Of a stretch of 64,000 nt of DNA, positions 1-9,758 are shown one piece after another; position 1 is the first letter of the stretch, and the number at the start of each line of letters is the position of its first letter. Location of the stretch: assembly GCF_029542785.1 (NCBI RefSeq), contig NC_083370.1, forward strand, positions 806,001-870,000, written 5' to 3'. Both the position numbers and the translations under genes were made by a program. Under the pieces are notes generated by a model that saw only the letters and a list, made by a program, of their open reading frames with translations, searched no databases and was not told where the DNA came from. Origin of the DNA: Malassezia japonica (taxonomy: Eukaryota > Basidiomycota > Malasseziomycetes > Malasseziales > Malasseziaceae).

Positions 1-1249
1 GCAGCGTCGCAAACGTCTTGGCATTCGGCTGCACGCACCGCGATTCCTCGGTCGAGGGGAGCGTCGAGGACTCGGCGCGAGAAAGAGGCTCCGTCATGGT
101 CTCGTACGCAGCGACCATGTCCGAGACGGTCGCATACTCGCCGAGCGCCATCAGCGCCGTGTTCAGCGTGTGTGTCGTGGGGGCACACGGGGGAAGCGCC
201 TCGCCACGGTCCGCATCGGGGTTCGCTACGTCCACACCGAAACCAGTCCGGAGCAGCGCCAGGAGCGCAGGGAGCTGGCCAGTCATGCGCAAAACACGCG
301 CGGCGAGGTCGAGCGTCAGGACGCTCGGGCGGATCGCACGCTCGTGCATGTCTTGGATAAGCATCGTCGCAGAGCGCGCAAGCACCTGCGCGGCGCCTTG
401 CACCGACTTGGCCGCGTCGCCGGGCGCGGCCGTCGCTTCCGACCGACGGCGGCCGTACTCGGTGGGGAGGAGCGCATGGCCGTGTGCGGCCTGCAGGTCC
501 TGCGCCTGGCGCGCAGCCTGCCGAAAGAGGCCCTCCATCATGTGGTGGTACGTCTCGCGGTTCGGCGCGGTCTCGGGATGCGTGTCGCGCGTCGACGTCA
601 TATCCGACCAGAGCGCCTGCATCTCGCCAAAGTAGCCGCCCGGCGCGAGCACGGCCAGTGCCTCGTTGTAGTCTGCGGTACACACGCTGTCGGCACTAGC
701 AGCGCGCATGTTACCCAAGAGCGTCCGGGCACGGCTCAGGTACGTCTTGGCCTCCCCCGCGCTGAGCGGCACCGGCGGCGAGCGCGGCGCGAGCTCCTGT
801 GGCGTGGACAGGTCCAGGGCAATTTCCGTGTGCAGAGGAACACTCTGCGCAGCCTCGCGCAGCGCGCGGATGCGGCCGCGGTCGTAGAGGTAGGCTGCAT
901 AGGCTTCGGTATACGGCACCAGCGCCTGGAGCACCTGGCGGTGCTCGCCGGCCTGGAGCATACGCGGCACGCGGATCGAGCCATCGGCAAGCTCCTGCGG
1001 CCGGTCCTGCATCGCTTCCACATACAGCGCCCAGACGCGATCCGGCGCGATGTCCGTCGAGGTGCTCAGCAGATCGATCAGCTGCGTCACGGGTTCACGC
1101 GGCGCGGCCGCGGCCATCGCGCGTGGCGCTTGCTGTGTAAATGGCCGCAGGCTCTCGTATCGTGCCGTGGACGGAAGCGGCGCACAGCGGGGCGCGAGCC
1201 GCACCGCGCGGCCCACGCTCACGCTCGCAAGTCGCCCCACCCTTCGCAT
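1..1249 (-). CDS. Mitochondrial PPR-type helical-repeat protein (3' end beyond window)
   Basis: The minus-strand frame is open from an ATG at 1249 to the left edge, giving 416 complete codons; the C-terminus lies outside the window. The N-terminus, starting MRRVGRLASVSVGRAVRL, is rich in Arg, Ser and hydrophobic residues and lacks acids, as in a mitochondrial presequence. The rest is alpha-helical with weak 35-residue periodicity (for example a stretch beginning PNRETYHHMMEGLF and another around TTHTLNTALMALGEYATVSDMV), as in fungal pentatricopeptide proteins that stabilise or activate translation of mitochondrial mRNAs. The specific target cannot be read from the sequence. The start is 67 bp from the divergent golgin-like gene, so the two share a promoter region. 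A start at an internal ATG (residue 45) is possible but would lose the presequence. Confidence 0.6.
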   Translation of the reverse strand, partial: MRRVGRLASVSVGRAVRLAPRCAPLPSTARYESLRPFTQQAPRAMAAAAPREPVTQLIDLLSTSTDIAPDRVWALYVEAMQDRPQELADGSIRVPRMLQAGEHRQVLQALVPYTEAYAAYLYDRGRIRALREAAQSVPLHTEIALDLSTPQELAPRSPPVPLSAGEAKTYLSRARTLLGNMRAASADSVCTADYNEALAVLAPGGYFGEMQALWSDMTSTRDTHPETAPNRETYHHMMEGLFRQAARQAQDLQAAHGHALLPTEYGRRRSEATAAPGDAAKSVQGAAQVLARSATMLIQDMHERAIRPSVLTLDLAARVLRMTGQLPALLALLRTGFGVDVANPDADRGEALPPCAPTTHTLNTALMALGEYATVSDMVAAYETMTEPLSRAESSTLPSTEESRCVQPNAKTFATL

Positions 1250-1316
1250 TCGTGGCGCGAAGAAGCCTCGCCGATCGACAACACGTGGCTCCACGTGGGG
1301 GTGCGCGTGGACCACC

Positions 1317-4300
1317 ATGGAGGACCGGGCGGCGAAGGCGGCTCGAGCCAGGAAACAGGTAGGTGGGCTAGCTCACACAGCTCCGGAGACACCAGGAGGC
1401 ACAACGCAAGAAGCTCGAAGAACAATCCGCGCCGAAAGGGCCGGAACTCGCCTTGTCAGCGGGGCCCCCGCCCGGACCAGCACGCCGGCCAGAGGCACAG
1501 AGGGTGGGGGCGAGCGCAGGCGCTGCGTCGGCGTACCCGGAGGACATCCCCGACATTTCCAAGCGCATCGAGGCCAAGGTGCGCAGGGGGCCGAGTGCGC
1601 AGCTGCAGACCAGCGCGCCACCGCCCAACACGGCCGAGCAGTTGTTTGGGGGGCCGGGCGCAGCTGATGCGCCGCAAGAGCTCAAGAAGGATGAGGCATA
1701 CGATCCATTTGGCGCGCCAGGCGGTAGCGACCCTTTTGGCGCATCGGGAGCGAGCGATCCGTTCGGCGCGCCCGAGGCCAAGGATCCTTTCGGGCCTCCG
1801 CCGGCAATGCACAGCACGCCGGCCAAGGCGAGCGAGGTGCCCAAGGTACAGGACTCCGAAGTCTCGGCAGAGTATGCGGATCACTTGTTTGGCGGCGACA
1901 AGGGCAATGGGCAGGCGCTGTTTAGCAGCGCGCCGTACGAGCCTAGTGCGCCAAAGGACGACGCACCGTCGGCAGATGGCCTGTTTGGGCCGCCCAGTGG
2001 TGCGCACGACCCATTTGCGCCGCCCAAGACAGAGGGTGTGAAGGATGCACCGGAAACTTTTGCGTCGAGTGACGGTCTCTTTGCGAACGAGAGCGCCAAA
2101 GAGGATCCGTTTGCGCCCAAGGATGATCCTTTTGCTCCAAAAGAAAGCGATCATTATGCGCCAAAGGACGATTTGTTTGCTTCTAAGGAGAGTGGTCCCT
2201 ATGCGCCCAAAGATGATCCTTTTGCGCCAAAAGAAAGTGATCCCTATGCGCCCAAGGACGACCTATTTACTCCAAAAGGAAGTGATCCTTTTGCGCCAAG
2301 AGAGAACGATCCCTATGCGCCAAAGGACGACCTGTTTGGTCCCAGAGACACCGACTCTACCACGCAAAAGGACGACTTGTTTGGTCCCAAGGACAATGAT
2401 CCTTATGCGCCCAAAGACGATCCGTTTGCACCCAGAGAGGATCCCTTTGCTCCCCGGGAAAATGACCCCTATGCACCCAAGGACGATGCGTTTGCACCCA
2501 AAGAGGACCTCTTTTCCCTTAGGGAAAACGAGTCGTATGCGCCCAAGGACGATCTTTTTGCTCCGAAAGAAGACGTATCTGCTCCCCCGGGCGATCTGTT
2601 CGCTCCTAAGGAAAACGATGCGTATGCGCCCAAGGACGACTCTTTTGCTGCCAAGGATGATGTTTTCCCTACGAAAGAAAATGACCCCTATGCGCCAAAA
2701 GATGACCCATTTGCTCCCGGGCAAAACGATCCCTACGCGCCGAAGTACGATCCATTTTCTCGGAAGGAAAATGATCCCTATGCACCAAAGGACGATCTTT
2801 TTGCGCCCAAAGAGGACCCCTTTGCTCCTCGGGAAAACGACCCCTATACGCCCAAGGACGATCCGTTTGCACCCAGAGAGGACCCCTTTGCTCCTCAGGA
2901 AAATGACCCCTATGCGCCCAAGGACGATCCGTTTGCGCCCAAAGACATTGTATCTGCCCCTACGGACGATCTGTTTACTCCATCTGAGGGCCCCAAGGGA
3001 AGTGACACGCACAATACCGCGGACGACTTCTTTGCGCCCAAGGATGACGCACCCGACGCGCACAAAGAGCCCAACGATGTGTTTGGTGCACCGGCCGATT
3101 CCAACACTCCGAAGGATGGCGCACACGACTCCTATGCACCCACCGAGTACGACGGAGCAGATGACCTCTTTGGCCCAAGCCCCTCCCAGAGTGATCCGTT
3201 TGGCGCAAAGGAATCGGAGCCCGATGCACCAAAAGACGACGCCGTTGCATCCCGGGACGATTTCCCTGCGGACGTGTCCGAGCCCACCGACTCGCTCTTT
3301 GCGCCAGCAACCACGAGTGCGCCGCCGAAAGCAGCCGAGCCGAGCGAACCTACGCCACCAAAGGACTCTTATGCCCCCAGCGGTGAGCAAGATCGCTATG
3401 CTCCCAGCGGTGAGGACGATCGCTATGCCCCGAGCACCGGTGAATCGGACCGCTATGCTCCTAGCGCCGGTGATGCCGATCGATACGCACCGAGCGAGGA
3501 TGCTGAGCGCTACGCACCGAGTGCTGGTGACGCCGATCGCTATGCGCCGCAAGACGAGACGCCCAGCACATCGGCTCCGCAAGGCTTCGATGCCGCAAAG
3601 CTCTTTGATTCAGAGGCACAGCCGGAGAATGTGGATGCCACGGGCGACAGTACGACGCACGACCTGTTCCCCGAGCCTACCACTCACTCGATTCTTGATC
3701 CGGCACGGCACGATGAGCGATTTGCGCTCGAAGGTAGCCCCTATTCGGAAGAGATGGCCGAGGCGCACCCTTCGACCTACCTGCTTGGCTCGCCGATTGC
3801 CGAGGACCCCGAGGCAGAGAGTGCGCTGGATGCTGACTCGCTGCATACGGCGCGCCGCACGATCCTTGCGCTGGAAGCAGAGCGCCGCCAGCTGATGGAT
3901 TCGGTACGTCGCCCCCCACTAACGCAGGCAAACGATGCCGCAGCCCGGATCGCAGCTCTCGACACGGCTGTCGCTCAAGCGCAAGAGGAGCTCGTCCAGG
4001 CACACAAGGAGCAGGCGCTGTTGGCGGACGAAGTCACCAAGCTCCAGGCCGAGGCGCAAAGGCTTCGGACGCGCTCGTCTGACACGTCGCTCCTCGCCGA
4101 GCTCGAAACGTTGCGGGCCGAAAACCGCGCGTTGCAGGCCGAGATTGCCTCGGGCGCACATACGAGGCAGGACGAGGAGCTGCACGAGGCCCGCGCACAC
4201 ATCCGCAAGCTCGAGGCGGAGCTCACCAAAGAGGCTGCGCAAGTGCACGCTGCGCAGCGCCGTGTGCTGGAGCTGGAGCGCGATGTGCCTACGTCGCAGG

Positions 4301-4737
4301 GCCGCCGCGTCGTGTCGAACCCCGTTCTGCCGAGTGGTGGCCGTCTGCATCGCCGGAGTGCGACGGCAGCGTACGTCGCGACGCCGCGCCTCACCCCCCT
4401 TGCCGAGCAGGAGCCTGTCGCGTTTACGCCGCGTGCCCCGTCTGACGGCCCTCGGCGCCCGACGCGGTTCCGTGAAGAAATTCCCGACGAGCAGCGCCAC
4501 CGGCGGCGCGAGAGTCTGCAAATGCTGCGCGCGCGAATGGACGAAGATGCCGAGGCATCCAAGAGCCCTGCTGCGCCCAAGCTTCCGTCGAGCACCCTGT
4601 CCATTGTCCAGGGTCCCAGCTCGACGAGCGCGGTGCAGTCTGACGGCACGTCCGCCGCCAAGAACAAGGCAAATCAGTTTTCGCAGGATGCCTTGCTATT
4701 TTGCTCGTCGTGTAAAGGCGACCTCATCATAGTTTAG
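1317..4737 (+). CDS. Golgin-like protein with DPF/DLF repeats and C-terminal CxxC tail
   Basis: Two exons (1317-1358, 1381-4737) with a 22-nt intron give 1132 aa. The N-terminus MEDRAAKAARARKQLRRHQ is a basic helix resembling the start of GM130-type golgins. Residues about 122-738 are a low-complexity array with about 18 DPF and about 10 DLF motifs in DPFAPKE/DPYAPKD units, then RYAPS units. A coiled coil runs from about 835 to 975. The chain ends LLFCSSCKGDLIIV: a CxxC pair followed by a hydrophobic C-terminus. In animals, golgin-45 uses a comparable tail to bind the PDZ domain of GRASP55 with a shared zinc site; that is established for golgin-45 and only inferred here. DPF and DLF motifs in other proteins bind adaptor appendages and clathrin. 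A Golgi or endocytic scaffold is likely, but no exact orthologue is recognised. Convergent with RAC1. Confidence 0.75.
1702..3552 (+). repeat. In-frame repeat array coding DPFAPK/DPYAPK/DLF and RYAPS units
   Basis: Within the golgin-like gene, degenerate units encode alternating DPFAPKE, NDPYAPKDD and DLFAPK peptides (densest at about 2100-2960), followed by at least six RYAPS units at about 3364-3552. Units differ at third codon positions, so the array is old or diversified rather than a recent clean expansion. The irregular unit spacing makes length polymorphism between strains likely. Confidence 0.85.
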
Positions 4738-4917
4738 GTATGTGCCCTATGCTAGTACAAACTAAGCGTTACAATACACTTGGGCGTAGGGAGTGTGAAG
4801 AAGAGCGTCCGCTGTCGCCCAACAGCGCCGTATCATGTGCGTCTGTGCTTTGTGCCGTCACAGTAGCGAGGGTCGTCAATCATATACCAAGCGGGCTGCC
4901 CTCGGGTCCTGTAGGTA

Positions 4918-5590
<673 letters not shown>

Positions 5591-6240
5591 TCCGATCGAA
5601 TTTTGCAATCAATAAGCTGATCCCTCAACCAAGCCAGCTACTCCTGCTGGCGCACTGACCGTAAAATGGGTGAGCAAACGGCTTTCCGCGCCCCGCCCGC
5701 CCCCCGCCCTTTGTACTATCCCTGGGCACCGGCCGAGAAGCGCAGCTTTTTTTAGGGGCGGCGTCATGAAGCGTCCTCTCGGCCGACGTCAATGTGCAAG
5801 CCTCCACATGGTGAACTTCTAAAGCGCAGGGACGCAACATCCACGGACCAGCGCACGGTAGATGTCTGGCACCCGATGGGCGCTATTGGCCGTGGGGTAT
5901 GCAGCGTAGGTGGACATGACCGTGCAGATCGCTTGGGGGTAGTATAAAGGGTGCACGCCGCGCAATTGTGACTCTCTGGCCACCCCATCTCGGCTCACGT
6001 CCCCTGTACTTACCCTCCCGCTGACAGCCTGGCGCTTCAGCCGCTTCCCTTCGTTCGTCTTTACTTCTTGCCTGTGGGCTGGTCCCTTGGTTTCCTTTGA
6101 GACCCCTTCCCCTGACTCTTGGCTGTGTCGTAAAGACGCGCCCCCCTGCCACTCACCCATCCCCGCCCCGCCCCTTTCCCAGCTGCTTTGAGCTCCCTTG
6201 TCCCTCACTTTCTTCTCGCTTCTAAAGTATAGCGACCATC
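5591..6240. other. Long divergent intergenic region and leader between RAC1 and the gene at 6241
   Basis: These 650 bp separate two divergent genes; most divergent gaps here are 50-120 bp. It holds a C-rich tract near 5690-5715, a TATA box at 5943-5948 and a pyrimidine-rich, ATG-free stretch from about 5950 to 6240 that is probably the 5' leader of the gene at 6241. No tRNA or credible small ORF was seen. Confidence 0.6.
5943..5948 (+). promoter_or_regulatory. TATA box for the gene at 6241
   Basis: TATAAA occurs in the context GTAGTATAAAGGGTGC, about 295 bp upstream of the ATG at 6241. From here to the ATG there is no other ATG, which fits a long scanned leader. No mapped start site is available. 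Confidence 0.45.
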
Positions 6241-7533
6241 ATGCCGTGGGCGTCGATGCTGTACAATCTTGAATTCCTCCCTACGGGCGCGCCCGTGCCG
6301 CCCGGAAACGGGAAACACTGGCATCGCACCGGAGTCGAACACTGCGCACTGGTCGACGGCGTTCCTTTGCCGAGCAAAATGGAGCGCGCGGAAAGCTCCG
6401 AGTCCGAATCCAGCTCGGGGTCCGATAGTGACGGCGACTATGCATCCTCCGACGCTCCCCCTCCCTTGACGCCGCGCAAGCGCCGCATGCAGCCTGCCAT
6501 TAGCCCGCGAGATTCGCAGGCGGATCTCAACGGTTCCCCTGTACAGTGTGTCCTGCCACAGCGCCCGGGCAATGCGATGACCCGCAACATACGCGAGCCC
6601 TGGGGGCATCGCCATTCTCCTACGATCCGGTCGCCCTCGCGCGCACAGAACACTTGTACTAAGCTCCCTGCCCACTTGACACCGATCAACAACCATGGCC
6701 TGTTCCTCCCGGGCCAAGCAAACACGAAACAGTCTGGTGCCAAGCCGCGGTCCGAGGACCGCATTCGGGCTGCACAGCACCTGTTTCGTGCTTTGGGACA
6801 TACGAACCGCTCCGAGCAGGCTCGGACCGAACCAGGTAACGCAGATCGCGCTGCTACGCGGCCGCGCATCTCCTTCTTGCACGGCCTCTCCGCGCAGGCC
6901 GACCGCCGCAACAGCAAGCACGACTTGGCCGAGGTGCCGAAGCCCGCGGAACCGATCATGCCTCAATTCTCGCGCACGATGCAGGGTACACAGCAATGTG
7001 TCATTGCGACCGAGAGCAGCACGTTTGAGCTGGTCATTACCCCGCCTTCGCCCCGCCCAGACGGCGAGGATAAAAAGAAGGGAATCACGGGTGTGCGTAT
7101 CACTTCGCACCGTTCGCGTGCGCCTCCGACGATCTCCCCGCCCTCGCCTACGCTGCAGCCGCCGCCGTTTGAGCTGGCGCCGGGCCGCTCGCGGCACCTG
7201 GCCCAGCAGCGCCGGCAGGCCGCTCCGCAGCTGCTTGCCCAGCAGACCGTGCACCGGAACCTCGCTCCCTCCCCGTCGCCCCGTGCTCTGATGCAGTGCA
7301 ACACGATGCCGCTGCAAGAGAGCGCGGTGCAGGCGCGCCGCCCCACGACGCCGATGGCGCATACGACTCCCTCGAAAGAGGCCACCCCGCCGCGGTTCTG
7401 CCAAGGCGTGCACTTCGCTGGTATCGAGGCGCCTTCGTCCAAGTACGTGCCGCCCGGTCGCCGCCGCCGCATGCCTGGCGCCGTAGCACACTCGCCCATG
7501 GGCGCACGCGTCGCGATGCCCCTCCATCACTAA
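6241..7533 (+). CDS. Unrecognised disordered protein
   Basis: An uninterrupted frame codes 430 aa. I do not recognise a family. The N-terminus (MPWASMLYNLEFLPTGAPV) is the only hydrophobic stretch and is not a clear signal peptide. Residues about 48-75 are Ser/Glu/Asp rich, followed by PPLTPRKRRM, a possible phosphorylation site plus nuclear localisation sequence. The remainder is rich in Pro, Ser, Arg and Gln and looks intrinsically disordered; the C-terminus has a conserved-looking segment FCQGVHFAGIEAPSSKYVPPG followed by RRRR. A nuclear or RNA-related regulator is conceivable, but this is only composition. The first ATG after a long ATG-free leader supports the start. The unusually large upstream region suggests complex regulation. 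Confidence 0.6.
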   Translation: MPWASMLYNLEFLPTGAPVPPGNGKHWHRTGVEHCALVDGVPLPSKMERAESSESESSSGSDSDGDYASSDAPPPLTPRKRRMQPAISPRDSQADLNGSPVQCVLPQRPGNAMTRNIREPWGHRHSPTIRSPSRAQNTCTKLPAHLTPINNHGLFLPGQANTKQSGAKPRSEDRIRAAQHLFRALGHTNRSEQARTEPGNADRAATRPRISFLHGLSAQADRRNSKHDLAEVPKPAEPIMPQFSRTMQGTQQCVIATESSTFELVITPPSPRPDGEDKKKGITGVRITSHRSRAPPTISPPSPTLQPPPFELAPGRSRHLAQQRRQAAPQLLAQQTVHRNLAPSPSPRALMQCNTMPLQESAVQARRPTTPMAHTTPSKEATPPRFCQGVHFAGIEAPSSKYVPPGRRRRMPGAVAHSPMGARVAMPLHH

Positions 7534-7702
7534 TGCCGTAGCTGCACGCGCTGTCCATGTGCATGGACCACCTCCACATTATTCTTTCCACGTGGCCCTT
7601 TTGGTACTGTATAGAATCACGTGTTTGGTCAGCCCTGCGGCGGGGGTCACCACCGTTTCGGGTCCTCACCACACTGCAACTTCCTGCACGAGTGTAGTCG
7701 TC

Positions 7703-8252
7703 ATGGTAAGTTTTTGAGTGCTGGGGAGTGCGCCGTTGTGCGTGTTTTGACATGATGTCTGTGTATGGCATAGTGCGCATACCTGTGCGTGGTGTCCATT
7801 GCACATGTTTGCGCCGTCAACACAGACAGAAGAACAACACACGACGTCCTCCTCTTTTGACGAAAATGATGCTAACCTCCCAGGCCAAGGTTCGCACTTC
7901 CGATCTCCAGTCCAAGTCCAAGGCGGACCTCGAGTCCCAGCTTGAGGAGCTCAAGCAGGAGCTCCTCCAGCTCCGCGTCCAGAAGGTCGCCGGTGGCGCT
8001 TCGAGCAAGCTTGCCCGCATCAACACTGTGCGCAAGAACATTGCTCGCGTCCTCACTGTCATGAACATCAAGCAGCGCGCCAGCCTGCGTGAGTTCTACA
8101 AGGGCAAGAAGTACCAGCCCATTGACCTCCGCGCCAAGAAGACCCGTGCTCTCCGCCGCAAGCTGACCAAGTTCGAGCAGAAGCAGATCACTGAGCGCCA
8201 GCACAAGAAGGACGTTCACTTCGGTGTTCGCCGCTACGTCATCAAGGCGTAA
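7703..8252 (+). CDS. RPL35: 60S ribosomal protein L35 (uL29)
   Basis: Exon 1 is only the ATG codon (7703-7705); exon 2 is 7884-8252; the 178-nt intron starts GTAAGT and ends CTAACCTCCCAG. The product is 123 aa, the usual eukaryotic L35 length: [19 protein letters not shown], then [48 protein letters not shown], ending RRYVIKA. It is a large-subunit protein near the polypeptide exit tunnel. Starting at any ATG inside the intron would replace the conserved MAK start with unrelated residues, so the one-codon exon is preferred. The codon set is highly biased, as expected for a ribosomal protein. The intron is several times longer than the others in this window and uses GTAAGT rather than GTACGT. 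Confidence 0.95.
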
Positions 8253-8846
8253 ATGGATTTACGTTTTGACGCTATACACATCTGGCCTCATGGCCAGGTT
8301 GCCGACCGGCACAGGTGCGGTGCGCGTTGTCAAGCCGCAATGTAGTTTGTATTCTGCCCATGGCGGCGTGGCATCTGTAGCCTAGCTACTCCCAAAAAGG
8401 AATATTACCTGCGAATGTCGCTTTCCTCAATGTGTGAAACTTGTGCATGATGGGCGATAGGCCAGCGTAGACGGTGGACAATGGGGCGCCGGCGCCAGCT
8501 CCTCCGTAGTGGGATCACTCCCCAGCTCGTGCGGACGCACCTACAAGGGTGTGTACCGCGTCTGTACGATGCTGCGCTCATCCTACCTGTGCTCTCGCAC
8601 CCCTGCGCGCCTCGCTCGCTCGTGCATCTCGGCGCGAATATGATTTTGTCCAAGGTGTACATTCTGCCCTAGGGCAGGCGCTATCGACGTAGAATACTAG
8701 AGATACGCACAAGCCGATCCGCACGTTCATTGTACGATCACTCGCGCGCGACCTCGAACAGGCGCATGGGTGCTTACGCGCCGCCGCTGGGTTAGTCTGT
8801 AGGATGCGCAAAACATACACAAGCTGTCAAGCCCGGCGGGCGAGTG
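8253..8846. other. Convergent intergenic region without recognised gene
   Basis: These 594 bp lie between the 3' ends of RPL35 and SEC61G. Short open frames on both strands have no recognisable protein similarity and no convincing splicing. I looked for tRNA T-loops, 5S rRNA, U1, U2, U4, U5 and U6 motifs and SRP RNA and found none I could support. Most other convergent gaps here are under 10 bp, so an unrecognised noncoding RNA remains possible. Confidence 0.5.
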
Positions 8847-9105
8847 TTAGTACACGTTCTCTAGCACCACAGTACGTACAATGTTGTTGATAGGAATGTG
8901 CACCAGCTTTACGAGGTAGCCGATGAAACCCATCACGACGAAACCCGTACCGACCGCGCGGCAAATCTGGATAAACTCTGTGGTCAGCCGCCAATCTAGC
9001 ACGCATACCCTTGCGGTCCGGCTTCGTGCACCGGTTCAGGAAGTGCACGCCCTCCTGGACGAACGACACAGGGACGTCCACAATCTCACGGATGCGCTCC
9101 GACAT
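8847..9105 (-). CDS. SSS1: Sec61/SecE translocon gamma subunit
   Basis: Two exons (9009-9105, 8847-8977; 31-nt intron ending CTGACCACAG) give 75 aa, a normal Sec61 gamma size. Family hallmarks are [20 protein letters not shown] before the membrane span and the helix [24 protein letters not shown]. It is the tail-anchored clamp subunit of the ER protein-conducting channel. The C-terminus reads [13 protein letters not shown], longer than the usual short ending after INNI. An alternative is a further intron from the GTACGT overlapping INNI-V to a distant TTGACAG, which would restore INNILV but add a long unlikely tail; I prefer the simple reading. Divergent from mL49 with 89 bp between starts. 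Confidence 0.9.
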
Positions 9106-9194
9106 TGGTGCTCCTGATACAGCCGCGCCGGTGCCTGCGCTGGCGACGTGTTCATCACGTGACTCCACGCGAAGATCCTATCCACCTTTTCGAT

Positions 9195-9702
9195 ATGTGG
9201 GTGAGTGCGGTGCGTAGCGCGATGTTTGTGCCTAGCCGGGCGGCGTTTCTGGCCCCCCGCGCTTCTCTGTTCACTACCCCTCCCTCTATTGCGCAGCGTG
9301 TGCGTTTTTCGAGCACAAATGTGCCCGAAGAGGCGGAGGAGCAGCCCCACCCTACGTCTGCCGGTCCCCTGCCGATTCGATACCCCTACTTTGTTTCGCG
9401 TGTCGGCGTGAACGGAATGAACCTGCCTGTGTATACGGATATCCGCAACGCACGCAGCCGGTACCTGACGAATATCCGCAAGGTCGAGGGCGACGTAACC
9501 GTACGTTTTTTCTTTTTTACTGACCCAGGCGCTCTGTCGCGACTTGTTTGAAGACTTTGGCTGGGGCGATCCGTTCAACAAGCTGAACCCCAACGCTGAA
9601 CTGCTTGTGCGCACGACGCAGCAGGCGGGATCCAAAATGATTGTCATCCGCGGCAACTGGTCGCGCGACGTCAAGGCCTGGCTCGAGGAGCGCGGCTTTT
9701 GA
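9195..9702 (+). CDS. IMG2: Mitochondrial large-subunit ribosomal protein mL49 (IMG2 family)
   Basis: Exons 9195-9500 and 9529-9702 (28-nt intron, GTACGTTTTTT...CTGACCCAG) give 159 aa from the first ATG. The first 40 residues (MWVSAVRSAMFVPSRAAF...) form an Arg/Ser-rich presequence. The mature part has the mL49 pattern: LPIRYPYFVSRVGVNGMNLPVYTDIR, then YLTNIRKVEGDV and, at the end, MIVIRGNWSRDVKAWLEERGF. It is a component of the mitochondrial large ribosomal subunit. A start at the second ATG (9222) would give 150 aa and a shorter presequence; either is possible. Divergent from SSS1 and convergent with the cytochrome b561 gene (56 bp). Confidence 0.85.
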
Positions 9703-9758
9703 ATTGGTTGTCCTTGATTCTGTTCATACATACCCATACCTCTACGGTACCTGACACC

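Noticed and set aside
170..2041. Long + strand open frame of 623 codons opposite the PPR gene and across the golgin-like 5' end
   Set aside because: Composition is Arg/His-rich shadow sequence; it crosses a divergent promoter, and real homologies lie in the other frames.
6205..7530. Minus-strand open frame of about 440 codons opposite the gene at 6241
   Set aside because: Arg/Gly/His-rich antisense shadow caused by G/C third positions; no leader or family similarity. The + frame has the TATA box and ATG-free leader.
7706..7883. C/D-box snoRNA in the RPL35 intron
   Set aside because: There are TGATG-like C-box fragments but no CTGA D box at a suitable place and no closing stem.
8402..8415. 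U1-like 5' end (ATATTACCTGCG)
   Set aside because: It lacks the ACTTACCT core, and the following sequence has no U1 stem-loops or Sm site.
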